Shown here: positions 1 to 9,307 of the stretch, one piece after another
Layout of the letters: each line of letters starts with the position of its first letter
Position numbering within the stretch: position 1 is the stretch's first letter
From: Maribacter stanieri
Lineage (GTDB): Bacteria; Bacteroidota; Bacteroidia; Flavobacteriales; Flavobacteriaceae
Assembly: GCF_900112245.1 (NCBI RefSeq)
Contig: NZ_FOYX01000001.1
Span: forward strand, 1,475,856-1,539,855
Direction of reading: 5' to 3'
Length of the DNA: 64,000 bases
Notes under the pieces: generated by a model
Told to the model about the DNA's origin: nothing
Database searches by the model: none
What the model saw: only the letters and a program-made list of their open reading frames with translations
Translations under genes and position numbers: made by a program

Positions 1-483
1 ACAATAGAGCATGGAACATTGATGTCTGAGGAAACTATGGACTTAATGATAAAACACAATACCTATATGGTGCCAACAATATCTGCAGGTCAAGAAGCGG
101 CGAGATTGGCAAAAATTCCTAATTATTTACCACCCGTAGTTGCTAAAAAGGCATTGGAAATTGGACCAAAATTGAATGCCACTTTTGCCAAGGCTTATAA
201 AAAAGGTGTAAGTATGGCTTTCGGTACAGATTCAGGTGTATCGCCTCATGGAGATAACGCAAAAGAGTTCGTTTACATGCATAAAGCTGGTATGCCAATA
301 ATTGAAACGTTACGTTCGGCAACTATTACCAATGCAATGCTTTTAGGTGAAAATGAGCGAGGTCAAATTAAAGAAGGTTATATAGCTGATATTGTAGCTG
401 TAAATGAGAATCCTCTAAACAATGTAGAAACACTTACAGATGTAATTTTTGTAATGAAAGAAGGTGTTGTTTACAAGAAATAG
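1..483 (+). CDS. Amidohydrolase family protein, C-terminal part (5' end outside window)
   Basis: This is the last 160 residues of a metal-dependent amidohydrolase of the imidazolonepropionase / Xaa-Pro dipeptidase-like group. The open frame runs through base 1 without a stop, so the gene starts upstream. Visible motifs are IEHGT near the start, which carries a metal-binding His, and GTDSG at about residue 75, whose Asp is the usual metal or catalytic Asp of the TIM barrel. The C-terminal segment (GYIADIVAVNENPL) is the beta-sandwich closure typical of the superfamily. In Bacteroidota such proteins are often exported, but the N-terminus is not visible and the substrate cannot be told. Confidence 0.85.
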   Translation, partial: TIEHGTLMSEETMDLMIKHNTYMVPTISAGQEAARLAKIPNYLPPVVAKKALEIGPKLNATFAKAYKKGVSMAFGTDSGVSPHGDNAKEFVYMHKAGMPIIETLRSATITNAMLLGENERGQIKEGYIADIVAVNENPLNNVETLTDVIFVMKEGVVYKK

Positions 484-527
484 CTAAGTTGATAATTACT
501 TTTTTATTTAATAGTTAGAATTGGTGC

Positions 528-881
528 ATGAATTTAAATGTTGATACTAGTGAGCAATTAATGCAAGTGGCATTAGATGATTTACTTTTTGATAAATTGA
601 TGCTCCAAATAGAAAAGGATTTTGTCCTTGCCAATATCCCTTTGGGAATATCTAATGAACTAAACGCAACCCAGTTAATAGTACTTATTAAAGAGAAAGT
701 ATACTACTTAATGATGGAGCATTTTGCTGAATACCTTAATCTTATGTATATCATTGATATTCCTGAAAAAGAATTCGAAAATATAGAGGTTACAGATACC
801 GTAGATGTCTCTGGCCAGGTTACTTTCTTAATTCTTAAAAGAGAATATAAAAAGGTATGGTATCGAAATAAATATAAGTAA
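528..881 (+). CDS. Hypothetical protein, 117 aa
   Basis: I do not recognise this family. It is a small acidic soluble protein with no signal peptide or membrane segment, probably mostly helical, ending in a basic stretch (KREYKKVWYRNKYK). It starts 44 bases after the amidohydrolase and could be co-transcribed with it. It faces the acyltransferase gene tail to tail. Codon use is like that of its neighbours, which supports a real gene, but no function can be proposed. Confidence 0.6.
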   Translation: MNLNVDTSEQLMQVALDDLLFDKLMLQIEKDFVLANIPLGISNELNATQLIVLIKEKVYYLMMEHFAEYLNLMYIIDIPEKEFENIEVTDTVDVSGQVTFLILKREYKKVWYRNKYK

Positions 882-896
882 TGCTGAATTTTATAA

Positions 897-2000
897 TTAC
901 ACTTTCACGTAAAACCCTTTTTTATCCATTATGTAGCCAACAAACCAGCAGGTTAGCATAACCCATAAGGCAAATAGTAACGATCCAACATAATCACCTG
1001 CCACGGCAATAAAAACATTGTTTGCAATCCAATTATATAAAGTGGTTCCTTTCATTGAAATTTCAGCTAGACTAATAATGAATAGTTCAGATAATAAATA
1101 AATGAATAAAGTGTTTCTGCCAAACACTTCAAAAAAGTACGTCCATTTTCCAGGTTTAGACATATCTAATAAATAAATCAAAATGGCAATTACAAATATG
1201 TCAATTCCACTTGTAAGTAATACAAACGAGCTAGTCCAAAGTTTTTTATTAAAAGGTAGCGTTAAATCCCAAGCAAATCCTGCAATAATTAAAAGTCCGG
1301 CAATCATTATAAGTTTGGCAATTGTTTCAAAATTTTGCCCGTTTTTCTGAATGAATTTACCAGTAAAATAACCAGCAATAACATTTACAATGGCAGGTAA
1401 AGTGCTTAGTAGGCCTTCTGGGTCAAAAGCAATACCTCCATTGCCATGGTACATGTGGTCAGCGCCAATAAGTGATTTGTCAAGTTTTAAAACTGCATTC
1501 CCGGTTAAGGTTAAGTCTCCAAATGCAAGTAATATTATATGATAGCCAACTAATGCCAATGCACTGAAAATTAAAACACTTCGTGTTTTGAAATAATGAA
1601 GAAGAATAGAAGCTAATAAATAACAAAGGGCGATGCGTTGTAATACGCCAAAAATTCTAGTTTCTGCAATAGGTTTTAGACCACCATCTTCAAAGAAAGG
1701 AAACCAATACATCAAGAAGCCTAATAAGAAAATAATAGAGAAACGTTTAAATATTTTTTTTAAGAAAGCACCGCTTCCCATGGCTTCGTACTTCTTCATA
1801 CTAAAACTCATGGCATTACCAACTACAAACAAAAATGTAGGGAATACTAAATCGGTGAGCGTAAATCCGTTCCAAACGGCATGATTTAAAATTCCAAAAC
1901 TGGTGTCGCCATTGCCTGGTGAATTTACAATTATCATGAGAGCAACATCCATGCCTCTAAAGACATCTAATGATAGATATCTATTTTTTAATTTATTCAT
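897..2000 (-). CDS. HGSNAT-like (DUF5009) membrane acyltransferase family protein
   Basis: A 367-residue polytopic membrane protein. The N-terminus (RYLSLDVFRGMDVALMI) is the signature of bacterial relatives of heparan-alpha-glucosaminide N-acetyltransferase, DUF5009/DUF1624. About ten hydrophobic helices follow. The motif NHAVWNGFTLTDLVFPTF, residues 38-55, is typical of this family, and its His matches the region holding the active-site His of human HGSNAT. In Bacteroidota, relatives often lie near amino-sugar catabolism genes and are thought to acetylate sugars across the inner membrane. No such neighbours are present here, so the substrate is unknown. It is followed upstream by a beta-barrel gene on the same strand, 36 bases away. 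Confidence 0.8.
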   Translation of the reverse strand: MNKLKNRYLSLDVFRGMDVALMIIVNSPGNGDTSFGILNHAVWNGFTLTDLVFPTFLFVVGNAMSFSMKKYEAMGSGAFLKKIFKRFSIIFLLGFLMYWFPFFEDGGLKPIAETRIFGVLQRIALCYLLASILLHYFKTRSVLIFSALALVGYHIILLAFGDLTLTGNAVLKLDKSLIGADHMYHGNGGIAFDPEGLLSTLPAIVNVIAGYFTGKFIQKNGQNFETIAKLIMIAGLLIIAGFAWDLTLPFNKKLWTSSFVLLTSGIDIFVIAILIYLLDMSKPGKWTYFFEVFGRNTLFIYLLSELFIISLAEISMKGTTLYNWIANNVFIAVAGDYVGSLLFALWVMLTCWFVGYIMDKKGFYVKV

Positions 2001-2036
2001 GTTGGTTGGTTTGGTCCATATGAAAGGTAATGAATT

Positions 2037-2553
2037 TTAAAAGTATACACGTACAAATGGCATAAGCGCATTTCCATAAATGCTTTTGTTGTCATCATAA
2101 AGTAAATCGTATCGTAGACCAACAGTTACATTTCTGGTGCTATAACCTGCACCAACAAAAAATGCAGGTAACCAATAATTATCCTCTATATCAATAGTTT
2201 GGGTGGCGATGGTTCTATTTATACGTAATTGTTCGAATTCTGCAGACATTTTGAATTTGAGGGATAGGATTGTAGAGTGAAAGTATACTGCCTCCATATG
2301 CTAAGAATTTATCTTCGTCAAACTTTGCATAATTAAAACTCAAACTAGCTCCTGTAGCAAATTGCTCATTAAATTGATAGATGGCGCTCGGAGAAATAGA
2401 CCCATTGAACCCATTATTTGTGAATCCCAATCCAATACTTCCACCAAATCTTACGTTATTCCAAAAATCAACACCATTATTGGACGATTGAGCTAGTAAT
2501 AAAGTGACATTACATAGTGCTAGCCCTGTGAAAATTAATTTTTTTAAGCACAT
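2037..2553 (-). pseudogene. Outer-membrane beta-barrel protein, frameshifted
   Basis: Two overlapping minus-strand frames together make one small barrel protein of about 171 residues. The first begins at the ATG at 2553 (MCLKKLIFTGLAL), with a signal peptide ending LLAQ, and runs to IPQIQ. The second resumes at SAEFEQLRINR and ends with the aromatic terminus FVRVYF, typical of barrels. The two frames join at an A4 run (plus-strand TTTT at 2249-2252), where removing one base gives a continuous protein. Without that change, the first frame continues into an out-of-register tail ending at 2215. Either this is a recent loss-of-function mutation, a sequencing error in the run, or programmed slippage. 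Function beyond a small surface barrel is unknown. Confidence 0.75.
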
Positions 2554-2627
2554 ATGGTGATTTTGTTTTAAAGTTTCATTTTTTTCAATAATACATGGCA
2601 TTCTATCGTTAGATATTGTAAATGTTG

Positions 2628-2635
2628 TATTTTTG
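2628..2635 (+). promoter_or_regulatory. Possible -7 element (TAnnTTTG) for sucA
   Basis: TATTTTTG fits the Bacteroidota -7 consensus TAnnTTTG, 35 bases before the sucA start. No good TTTG box is found 19 bases upstream, so only half of the promoter is supported. Confidence 0.35.
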
Positions 2636-2670
2636 TTAGAAATTTATTCTAAAGATACAGAAAGTAATTC

Positions 2671-5466
2671 ATGGATAAATATTCCTTTTTGAATACCGCT
2701 CATACCTCTTTTTTTTCAGAGTTATACGATAAGTATTTAGTAAACCCGGATAGTGTAGAGCCAAGTTGGAGAGCCTTTTTTCAAGGATTCGACTTTGGGA
2801 TGGAAAGTTCGTTAGAAGAACTTGAAATTGATGAGAATCGAACTACAGTATTAGTAAACGGCAATAAAAGTGAAATGCCAGAATCTCTACAGAAGGAGTT
2901 TCAGGTAATTCGATTAATTGACGGTTACAGAAGTAGGGGGCACTTATTTACGAAAACAAATCCGGTACGTGAGCGAAGACATTATGAGCCTACATTAGAA
3001 ATTGAAAATTTCGGATTAACATCTTCTGATTTAGAAACGGTGTTTAATGCTGGTGACATAATTGGTATAGGTCCAAATTCCTTAAAAGAGATTGTTAGAC
3101 ATTTGCGCAGTATCTATTGTGATGCTATTGGTGTTGAATATATGTTTATTCGAAAGCCAGAGCGTGTAAAATGGATACAAGATTGGATAAATGTTAATGA
3201 TAATCATCCTAATTTTGAATCTGATCGTAAAAAACATATTCTCAAGAAGTTAAATCATGCGATTTCATTTGAATCTTTTCTTCATACTAAATATGTAGGT
3301 CAAAAGAGATTCTCTCTTGAAGGTAATGAATCGTTGATACCTGCTTTAGATGTAATTGTTGAACGCGCAGCGGAAATGGGCGTACAGCAATTTGTTATGG
3401 GTATGGCACACCGTGGTAGGTTAAATGTATTGACCAATATCTTTGGTAAGTCTGCAAAAGATATCTTTAGCGAGTTTGATGGTAAGGATTATGAACAAGA
3501 GATTTTTGACGGTGACGTTAAATATCACTTGGGTTGGACATCCGATAGAAAATCAGATAACGGAAATAAAATAAAGATGAATATTGCACCCAACCCTTCT
3601 CATTTAGAGACTGTTGGTGCAGTGGTAGAGGGTATAGCTAGAGCAAAGCAAGATGCTCATTATGGTGATGATTTTTCAAAAGTGCTACCTATTGTAGTGC
3701 ATGGTGATGCTGCTATTGCTGGTCAAGGACTTATATATGAGTTAGTTCAAATGGCCGGGTTAGATGGCTATAAGACTGGTGGTACTATACATATAGTGGT
3801 AAATAACCAAATTGGTTTTACGACAAACTATTTAGATGCAAGAACATCTACCTATTGTACCGATGTTGCTAAGGTAACATTGTGCCCTGTATTACATGTT
3901 AATGCTGATGATGCCGAAGCTGTGGTACATGCCTCACTTTTTGCTTTAGAGTACAGAATGCGATTTGCTAGTGATGTATTTATAGATTTGTTGGGTTATA
4001 GAAAATATGGTCATAACGAAGGTGATGAACCAAGATTTACACAGCCAAAATTATATAAAGCGATTGCAAAACATAAAAATCCTAGAGATATTTATGCTGA
4101 AAGGCTTATAGAAGAGGGTGTAATTGATGATACATATGTAGCTCAATTAGAAAAACAATACAAGGATTCTTTAGAGGAGAAATTAGAAGACTCACGTAAA
4201 GAAGATAAAACCATAATTACACCGTTCATGGCAGATGAATGGAAAGGTTTTGAAAATGTTCGTGAATGGGAGATGATGGAAGCTGTAGATACCACATTCT
4301 CTAAAACGAAACTGAATAAAATTGCTGAAGTAATTACTGCCTTGCCAAAAGGTAAAAAGTTCTTGCGTAAGGTTGAGAAACTGGTAAAAGATCGCTACAA
4401 CATGTATTTTGAAGCGGATAATCTTGACTGGGCAATGGGAGAGCTTTTGGCATATGGTACGTTGTTGGAAGAAGGTTTTGCGGTTCGTATGTCTGGACAA
4501 GATGTAGAGCGTGGTACTTTTTCTCACCGTCATGCGGTTATGAAAGTAGAAGAAAGTGAAGAAGAGCTTATTTTGTTAAATCAGTTATCTGAAAAACAAG
4601 CTAAATTTCAAATTTATAATTCACTTTTATCAGAATATGGTGTTGTTGGTTTTGATTATGGTTACGCTATGGCTAGCCCTAATACGCTAACAATTTGGGA
4701 AGCACAATTTGGTGATTTCAGCAATGGAGCGCAAATTATGATTGACCAATATATTTCTGCAGCGGAAGATAAATGGAAACTTCAAAATGGTTTGGTAATG
4801 TTGTTGCCGCATGGTTATGAAGGTCAAGGTGCCGAGCACTCTTCTGCAAGAATGGAGCGTTACTTACAAATGTGTGCAAAAGATAATATGTATATAGCAG
4901 ATGTGACCACACCGGCACAAATGTTTCATATTCTTCGTAGACAAATGAAGGCTAATTTTAGAAAGCCGTTAATCATATTTACTCCTAAAAGTTTATTGAG
5001 ACATCCAAAAGCTGTATCTAAAATTGCAGATTTAAATAATGGTGGTTTCAAGGAAGTAATAGACGATGAGTCTGCTGATGCTAAAAAAATAAAAAGTTTA
5101 GTTTTCTGTACAGGTAAATTCTATTATGATCTTTTAGCTGTAAAAGAAGAGAATAAACGAGACGATGTAGCTTTAGTTAGAGTGGAGCAGTTATTTCCAT
5201 TACCAGAAAAAGCTATGAAAGAAGCTATAGCTAAATATAAAAATGCAGAAGATATTGTTTGGGCACAAGAAGAGCCTAGAAATATGGGTGCATGGAGTCA
5301 TTTATTAATGCATTTTAGTGAAGCCCAAAAATTCAGGGTAGCATCAAGACGTTTTTATGCAGCTCCTGCGGCTGGTAGTTCAGTTAGATCTAAGGCGCGT
5401 CATCAGCAAGTTATAGATTACGTATTTGACAAAACAAAGGACAATATGTCCAAACCTAAAAAATAA
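2671..5466 (+). CDS. sucA: 2-oxoglutarate dehydrogenase E1 component
   Basis: A 931-residue thiamine-diphosphate enzyme that decarboxylates 2-oxoglutarate in the TCA cycle and passes the succinyl group to the E2 lipoyl arm. The N-terminus ([30 protein letters not shown] in two overlapping pieces) is the short E1o-specific segment used to bind E2. [11 protein letters not shown] is the conserved active-site stretch. [10 protein letters not shown] followed by NNQIGFTT is the ThDP-Mg binding region. The C-terminal transketolase-like part has [17 protein letters not shown]. Length and order match the family, and the C-terminus ends just before sucB. It acts in the cytoplasm as part of the dehydrogenase complex; the E3 subunit is not in the window. 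Confidence 0.97.
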   Translation: MDKYSFLNTAHTSFFSELYDKYLVNPDSVEPSWRAFFQGFDFGMESSLEELEIDENRTTVLVNGNKSEMPESLQKEFQVIRLIDGYRSRGHLFTKTNPVRERRHYEPTLEIENFGLTSSDLETVFNAGDIIGIGPNSLKEIVRHLRSIYCDAIGVEYMFIRKPERVKWIQDWINVNDNHPNFESDRKKHILKKLNHAISFESFLHTKYVGQKRFSLEGNESLIPALDVIVERAAEMGVQQFVMGMAHRGRLNVLTNIFGKSAKDIFSEFDGKDYEQEIFDGDVKYHLGWTSDRKSDNGNKIKMNIAPNPSHLETVGAVVEGIARAKQDAHYGDDFSKVLPIVVHGDAAIAGQGLIYELVQMAGLDGYKTGGTIHIVVNNQIGFTTNYLDARTSTYCTDVAKVTLCPVLHVNADDAEAVVHASLFALEYRMRFASDVFIDLLGYRKYGHNEGDEPRFTQPKLYKAIAKHKNPRDIYAERLIEEGVIDDTYVAQLEKQYKDSLEEKLEDSRKEDKTIITPFMADEWKGFENVREWEMMEAVDTTFSKTKLNKIAEVITALPKGKKFLRKVEKLVKDRYNMYFEADNLDWAMGELLAYGTLLEEGFAVRMSGQDVERGTFSHRHAVMKVEESEEELILLNQLSEKQAKFQIYNSLLSEYGVVGFDYGYAMASPNTLTIWEAQFGDFSNGAQIMIDQYISAAEDKWKLQNGLVMLLPHGYEGQGAEHSSARMERYLQMCAKDNMYIADVTTPAQMFHILRRQMKANFRKPLIIFTPKSLLRHPKAVSKIADLNNGGFKEVIDDESADAKKIKSLVFCTGKFYYDLLAVKEENKRDDVALVRVEQLFPLPEKAMKEAIAKYKNAEDIVWAQEEPRNMGAWSHLLMHFSEAQKFRVASRRFYAAPAAGSSVRSKARHQQVIDYVFDKTKDNMSKPKK

Positions 5467-5491
5467 AATAACATATCAAATTATAGAAAGA

Positions 5492-6724
5492 ATGATTCTA
5501 GAAATGAAGGTCCCATCTCCGGGAGAGTCTATCACAGAGGTGGAAATAGCGGAATGGTTAGTTGAAGATGGGGATTATGTAGAAAAAGATCAAGCAATTG
5601 CAGAGGTAGATTCAGATAAGGCTACTTTGGAATTACCAGCAGAAGCTAGTGGAATAATTACACTTAAAGCGGAAGAAGGTGATGCTGTTGCTGTAGGTGC
5701 AATCGTTTGTTTAATTGATACTAGTGCCGCTAAACCAGAAGGTTCTGCAGAGGCACCTAGCGCAACTAAAGACGAAAAGGAAGTGAACGCTAAAAAAGAA
5801 GTTGTTGCCGAAAAGGCTCCTCAGCCTGCTAAGGCGAAAGAGACATATGCATCTGGTGTGCCTTCACCTGCTGCAAAGAAAATTTTAGACGAGAAAGGAA
5901 TTGATAGTAATGCTGTCTCAGGTTCTGGTCGTGATGGTAGAATTACTAAAGAAGATGCTGTTAGTGCAGTACCGTCTATGGGGTCGCCAACTGGTGGTAA
6001 CCGTGGCGAGTCACGTTCCAAATTATCAATGTTGCGTAGAAAAGTTGCTGAAAGATTGGTTTCTGCAAAGAACGAAACAGCAATGTTGACCACTTTTAAC
6101 GAGGTGGATATGAGTGCTATTTTTGAACTTAGAAATAAGTATAAAGAAGACTTTAAGAGCAAGCATGGTGTAGGGTTAGGCTTTATGTCCTTTTTTACAA
6201 AAGCTGTAGTAAGAGCTTTAGAAATGTACCCTGCTGTGAACTCAATGATTGATGGTAAAGAGATGGTTTCTTATGATTTCTGTGATATTAGTATTGCTGT
6301 GTCTGGTCCAAAAGGACTAATGGTGCCTGTTATACGTAACGCAGAAAACTTAACCTTTAGAGGTGTTGAGGCAGAAGTGAAGAGGTTGGCGATAAGAGCT
6401 CGTGAAGGTGAAATTACAGTTGATGAAATGACCGGTGGTACTTTTACAATAACTAATGGTGGTGTATTTGGTTCAATGTTATCTACACCAATTATTAATC
6501 CTCCACAGAGTGCAATTTTAGGTATGCATAATATAGTTGAAAGACCAATTGCGCGCGATGGGGCTATTGCTATAGCACCTATAATGTATGTAGCAGTTTC
6601 TTATGATCACCGTATCATTGACGGTAAAGAATCTGTTGGCTTTTTGGTAGCTATAAAAGAAGCATTAGAAAATCCTGAAGAGTTATTAATGGATAATAAT
6701 GTGAAGAAAGCTTTGGAAATGTAA
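5492..6724 (+). CDS. sucB: 2-oxoglutarate dehydrogenase E2, dihydrolipoyl succinyltransferase
   Basis: A 410-residue acyltransferase core of the 2-oxoglutarate dehydrogenase complex. Residues 1-75 form the lipoyl domain, with the lipoylated Lys in DSDKATLEL. An Ala/Lys/Glu linker follows, then a peripheral subunit-binding domain near residue 120 ([14 protein letters not shown]). The catalytic domain ends with [11 protein letters not shown], carrying the catalytic His and Asp. I chose the ATG at 5492 ([13 protein letters not shown]), 25 bases after the sucA stop. The longer open frame starting at 5426 would overlap sucA by 41 bases and adds residues unlike the family. It forms an operon with sucA and is followed by a terminator at 6747-6776. 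Confidence 0.97.
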   Translation: MILEMKVPSPGESITEVEIAEWLVEDGDYVEKDQAIAEVDSDKATLELPAEASGIITLKAEEGDAVAVGAIVCLIDTSAAKPEGSAEAPSATKDEKEVNAKKEVVAEKAPQPAKAKETYASGVPSPAAKKILDEKGIDSNAVSGSGRDGRITKEDAVSAVPSMGSPTGGNRGESRSKLSMLRRKVAERLVSAKNETAMLTTFNEVDMSAIFELRNKYKEDFKSKHGVGLGFMSFFTKAVVRALEMYPAVNSMIDGKEMVSYDFCDISIAVSGPKGLMVPVIRNAENLTFRGVEAEVKRLAIRAREGEITVDEMTGGTFTITNGGVFGSMLSTPIINPPQSAILGMHNIVERPIARDGAIAIAPIMYVAVSYDHRIIDGKESVGFLVAIKEALENPEELLMDNNVKKALEM

Positions 6725-6746
6725 TTTTCTTAAGATTTGATATAAT

Positions 6747-6776
6747 AAAAGCGTTGAGTTATTCTCAGCGCTTTTT
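6747..6776. terminator. Bidirectional terminator between sucB and the retropepsin gene
   Basis: Stem AAAGCGTTGAG / CTCAGCGCTTT with loop TTATT and one G-T pair, flanked by A-rich sequence on the left and a T tract on the right. It can end sucAB on the plus strand and the protease gene on the minus strand. The stop codon of the latter (6765-6767) lies inside the hairpin. Confidence 0.75.
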
Positions 6777-7214
6777 CTTTTTTAAGTATATGCATTTTTT
6801 ATCATAGTCAATAATTGCTTTTGATTTTTTAAGGATATCTGCGCCAATAATTCCATCTACTGGTTCTGCATTATGGGCTGTTAATGCTTCATTAACGTGT
6901 TTTAGATCAAATAATACAATCTCTAATTTTTTGTAACACCAAGAATTTAATTCTATTTTATTTTTTTTGGAGACAAGTGTTTCCATATTAGTTGCGCCTG
7001 CTCCCGCAGCTTTAATAATTGATTCTTCGGATATTAAATTAAAATGATCGATCTTGTCCATCCCAACGCATGTATTTGAGGCGCCAGTATCTAAAATAAA
7101 CCGTCCTTTTACTGAATTTATTTCAACATTGATTTCAAAATGGTCAGTAGCAGTTAATATAAGTGGAATGCGTACGTAGTCTTTATGCTTCAAAAATTTT
7201 TTGAGGGTACTCAT
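6765..7214 (-). CDS. Retropepsin-like aspartic protease domain protein
   Basis: A 149-residue single-domain protein of the clan AA (retropepsin-like) fold. The active-site motif is FILDTGASNTCVG, with the catalytic Asp at residue 42, followed by a hydrophobic-hydrophobic-Gly motif (VDGIIGADIL) near residues 119-128. A single lobe implies that it works as a homodimer, as in retroviral proteases. No signal peptide or membrane segment is evident, so it is probably cytoplasmic. Substrates are unknown. The C-terminus is a Lys-rich tail whose codons lie in the shared terminator. Confidence 0.8.
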   Translation of the reverse strand: MSTLKKFLKHKDYVRIPLILTATDHFEINVEINSVKGRFILDTGASNTCVGMDKIDHFNLISEESIIKAAGAGATNMETLVSKKNKIELNSWCYKKLEIVLFDLKHVNEALTAHNAEPVDGIIGADILKKSKAIIDYDKKCIYLKKKKR

Positions 7215-7239
7215 AATTCATTTTTTTCAAAGATAAGTC

Positions 7240-7247
7240 TATTTTTG
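7240..7247 (+). promoter_or_regulatory. Possible -7 element directly before the TatD gene
   Basis: TATTTTTG matches TAnnTTTG and ends 5 bases before the ATG. If used, transcription would start at or very near the start codon, giving a leaderless mRNA. No clear -33 box is present. Confidence 0.35.
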
Positions 7248-7251
7248 CGGC

Positions 7252-8019
7252 ATGATAATTACAGATACGCATACACATTTATATAGTGAAGCCTTTGATG
7301 AAGATAGAAAAGAGACTATCCAAAAGGCCATTGATTTGGGAGTTGAAAGATTTTTTATACCAGCTATAGACTCAACATATACGGAGCGTATGTTGAGCTT
7401 GGAAAAGGATTTTCCGGGTCATATGTTTTTAATGTCGGGTTTGCATCCCACGCATGTGAAAGAAAATTATGAAAGTGAACTTTTGCATATTGAGGAGATG
7501 TTAGAAAAGCATACGTATTATGCAATAGGGGAAATAGGAATTGATTTGTATTGGGAAAAGAAGTTCTTAAAAGAACAACAGGATGCTTTTAGACAACAAA
7601 TTCAGTTAGCTAAAAAGAAAAAATTACCAATTGTTATTCATTGCCGTGATGCTTTTGATGAGGTTTTTGAAATATTAGAGAAAGAGAAAGGTGAAGATTT
7701 AAGAGGTGTTTTTCATTGTTTTACAGGTACTTTAGATCAGGCGAAAACAGCAATTTCATATAATTTAAAATTGGGTATAGGTGGAGTAGTTACTTTTAAG
7801 AATGGTAAAATCGATACTTTTTTAAATGAAATAGATTTAGATGATATTGTATTGGAAACAGATTCGCCTTATCTAGCTCCAACACCTTACCGAGGGAAAA
7901 GAAATGAAAGTGCATATATAGTTAATGTGTTAGAACGCTTAGCAGATATTCATGGTGTCACTAATGAACACATTGCTTTAAAAACAACAGAAAACTCTAA
8001 AGAAGTTTTTGGTGTATAA
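7252..8019 (+). CDS. tatD: TatD family metal-dependent hydrolase (DNase)
   Basis: A 255-residue TIM-barrel metalloenzyme of the TatD family, which in characterised members has 3'-5' DNase activity. Family motifs appear in order: DTHTHLYSEAFD at the N-terminus with the two metal-binding His, GEIGIDLYW around residue 97, VIHCRDAF, FHCFTGT, and ETDSPYLAPTPYRGKRNE near residue 205, with the last metal-binding Asp. All ligands are present and the length is normal. The asparaginase gene follows 21 bases downstream, so the two are probably one transcript. Confidence 0.93.
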   Translation: MIITDTHTHLYSEAFDEDRKETIQKAIDLGVERFFIPAIDSTYTERMLSLEKDFPGHMFLMSGLHPTHVKENYESELLHIEEMLEKHTYYAIGEIGIDLYWEKKFLKEQQDAFRQQIQLAKKKKLPIVIHCRDAFDEVFEILEKEKGEDLRGVFHCFTGTLDQAKTAISYNLKLGIGGVVTFKNGKIDTFLNEIDLDDIVLETDSPYLAPTPYRGKRNESAYIVNVLERLADIHGVTNEHIALKTTENSKEVFGV

Positions 8020-8040
8020 TTATAATTTAAAGACTAAGAT

Positions 8041-9072
8041 TTGAGCTCGGAGAAAAGGAATATTTTATTGATATATACAGGTGGTACAATTGGTATGATG
8101 AAGGATTATACTTCTGGAGCCTTAAAGGCATTTGACTTTTCTCAGTTGCAGAAAAACATACCAGAGCTAAATCAATTAGACTGCACTATATCTAGTTTTT
8201 CCTTTGACCATCCAATAGATTCATCGAATATGAATCCTACTCATTGGATTGCTATTTCAGATATCATAACTGAAAAATATAATGAATTTGATGGATTTGT
8301 AGTGTTGCATGGTAGTGATACAATGAGCTATACGGCATCAGCATTGAGTTTTTTGTTAGAAAATTTATCGAAACCTGTGATTTTGACCGGTTCTCAATTA
8401 CCTATTGGGGACTTAAGAACAGATGCAAAAGAAAATCTAATTACAGCAATTCAAATTGCAGCTTTGTACAAAAAAGGAAAACCGGTTATTCAAGAAGTCG
8501 GACTTTATTTTGAATATAAGCTGTATAGGGGTAATAGAACAACAAAGATAAATGCAGAACATTTTCAGGCTTTTGCTTCATTAAATTATCCTCATTTAAT
8601 AGAATCTGGAGTTCATTTGACGGTTTTTGGCGAATATTTATTGCCTCAAAAAAAGAAATTAACGTTAAAATCTCATAGAAATATGGATGATAATGTGGCG
8701 ATATTGAAAATATTTCCGGGAATTAATGAAAATATTATTGATGCAATATTGGAGGCAAAAAATTTAAAAGCATTGGTTTTGGAGACGTATGGTTCAGGAA
8801 ATGCGCCCATGGAAGAATGGTTTTTGAAAAAATTAAATAACGCAATTAATAAAGGAATCCATATAATTAATGTAACTCAGTGTTCAGGCGGCGCGGTTAT
8901 GATGGGTCATTATGAAACAAGCTCTAGATTAAAGAAAATGCAAGTGATTAATGGTAAGGATATTACAACCGAGGCTGCTATTACTAAGGCAATGTATTTA
9001 CTAGGTAGTGATGTCTCACCTGAGTTGTTCAAAACCGTTTTTGAAACCTCTTTGCGTGGAGAAATGCTTTAA
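8041..9072 (+). CDS. ansA: Type I (cytoplasmic-type) L-asparaginase
   Basis: A 343-residue asparaginase that hydrolyses L-asparagine to aspartate and ammonia. The first nucleophile motif TGGTIG lies at residues 13-18 and the second motif HGSDTM at 90-95. The distal region with QCSGGAVMMGHYETS is typical of the AnsA group. There is no signal peptide, so it is cytoplasmic. The start must be the TTG at 8041: an in-frame stop lies at 8035-8037, and the next ATG (at 8095) falls after the catalytic TGGTIG. It follows tatD closely. Confidence 0.93.
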   Translation: MSSEKRNILLIYTGGTIGMMKDYTSGALKAFDFSQLQKNIPELNQLDCTISSFSFDHPIDSSNMNPTHWIAISDIITEKYNEFDGFVVLHGSDTMSYTASALSFLLENLSKPVILTGSQLPIGDLRTDAKENLITAIQIAALYKKGKPVIQEVGLYFEYKLYRGNRTTKINAEHFQAFASLNYPHLIESGVHLTVFGEYLLPQKKKLTLKSHRNMDDNVAILKIFPGINENIIDAILEAKNLKALVLETYGSGNAPMEEWFLKKLNNAINKGIHIINVTQCSGGAVMMGHYETSSRLKKMQVINGKDITTEAAITKAMYLLGSDVSPELFKTVFETSLRGEML

Positions 9073-9089
9073 ATTTAACACCAGTTTAA

Positions 9090-9120
9090 TTTCGATAACT
9101 AATATTTTTTTTGTTATTTG
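9090..9120 (+). promoter_or_regulatory. Possible promoter of tRNA-Ser
   Basis: TTTC at 9090-9093, a 19-base spacer and GTTATTTG at 9113-9120 resemble TTTG-N19-TAnnTTTG with three mismatches. The position is right for transcription starting about 15 bases before the tRNA. Confidence 0.35.
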
Positions 9121-9143
9121 CCCACCCTTAAAAAAGGTAACCT

Positions 9144-9231
9144 AGAGAGGTGGCCGAGTGGTCGAAGGCGCACGCCTGGAAAGTGTGTATACCCCAAAAG
9201 GGTATCGAGGGTTCGAATCCCTTCCTCTCTG
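9144..9231 (+). tRNA. tRNA-Ser(GGA)
   Basis: An 88-base class II tRNA. The acceptor stem AGAGAGG pairs with CCTCTCT at 9224-9230, followed by a G discriminator. The D arm is TGGCCGAGTGG, the anticodon loop CTGGAAA carries GGA, the long variable arm has TACCCC paired with GGGGTA-like bases, and the T arm contains GTTCGAATC. The 3' CCA is not encoded. The GGA anticodon reads UCC and UCU codons. Confidence 0.95.
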
Positions 9232-9307
9232 CAAGTAAGTTTTACTTTTTTTATATTGTTTTTTTTTATCTTTAACCCTATTAACTAACTAATTTAAGTT
9301 TGAAAAA

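Noticed and set aside
4192..4533. Antisense open frame inside sucA
   Set aside because: It lies fully within a well-defined gene and has no recognisable protein features.
5426..5491. Upstream extension of sucB from 5426
   Set aside because: It would overlap sucA by 41 bases and add 22 residues not seen in E2 enzymes. The ATG at 5492 fits the lipoyl domain start.
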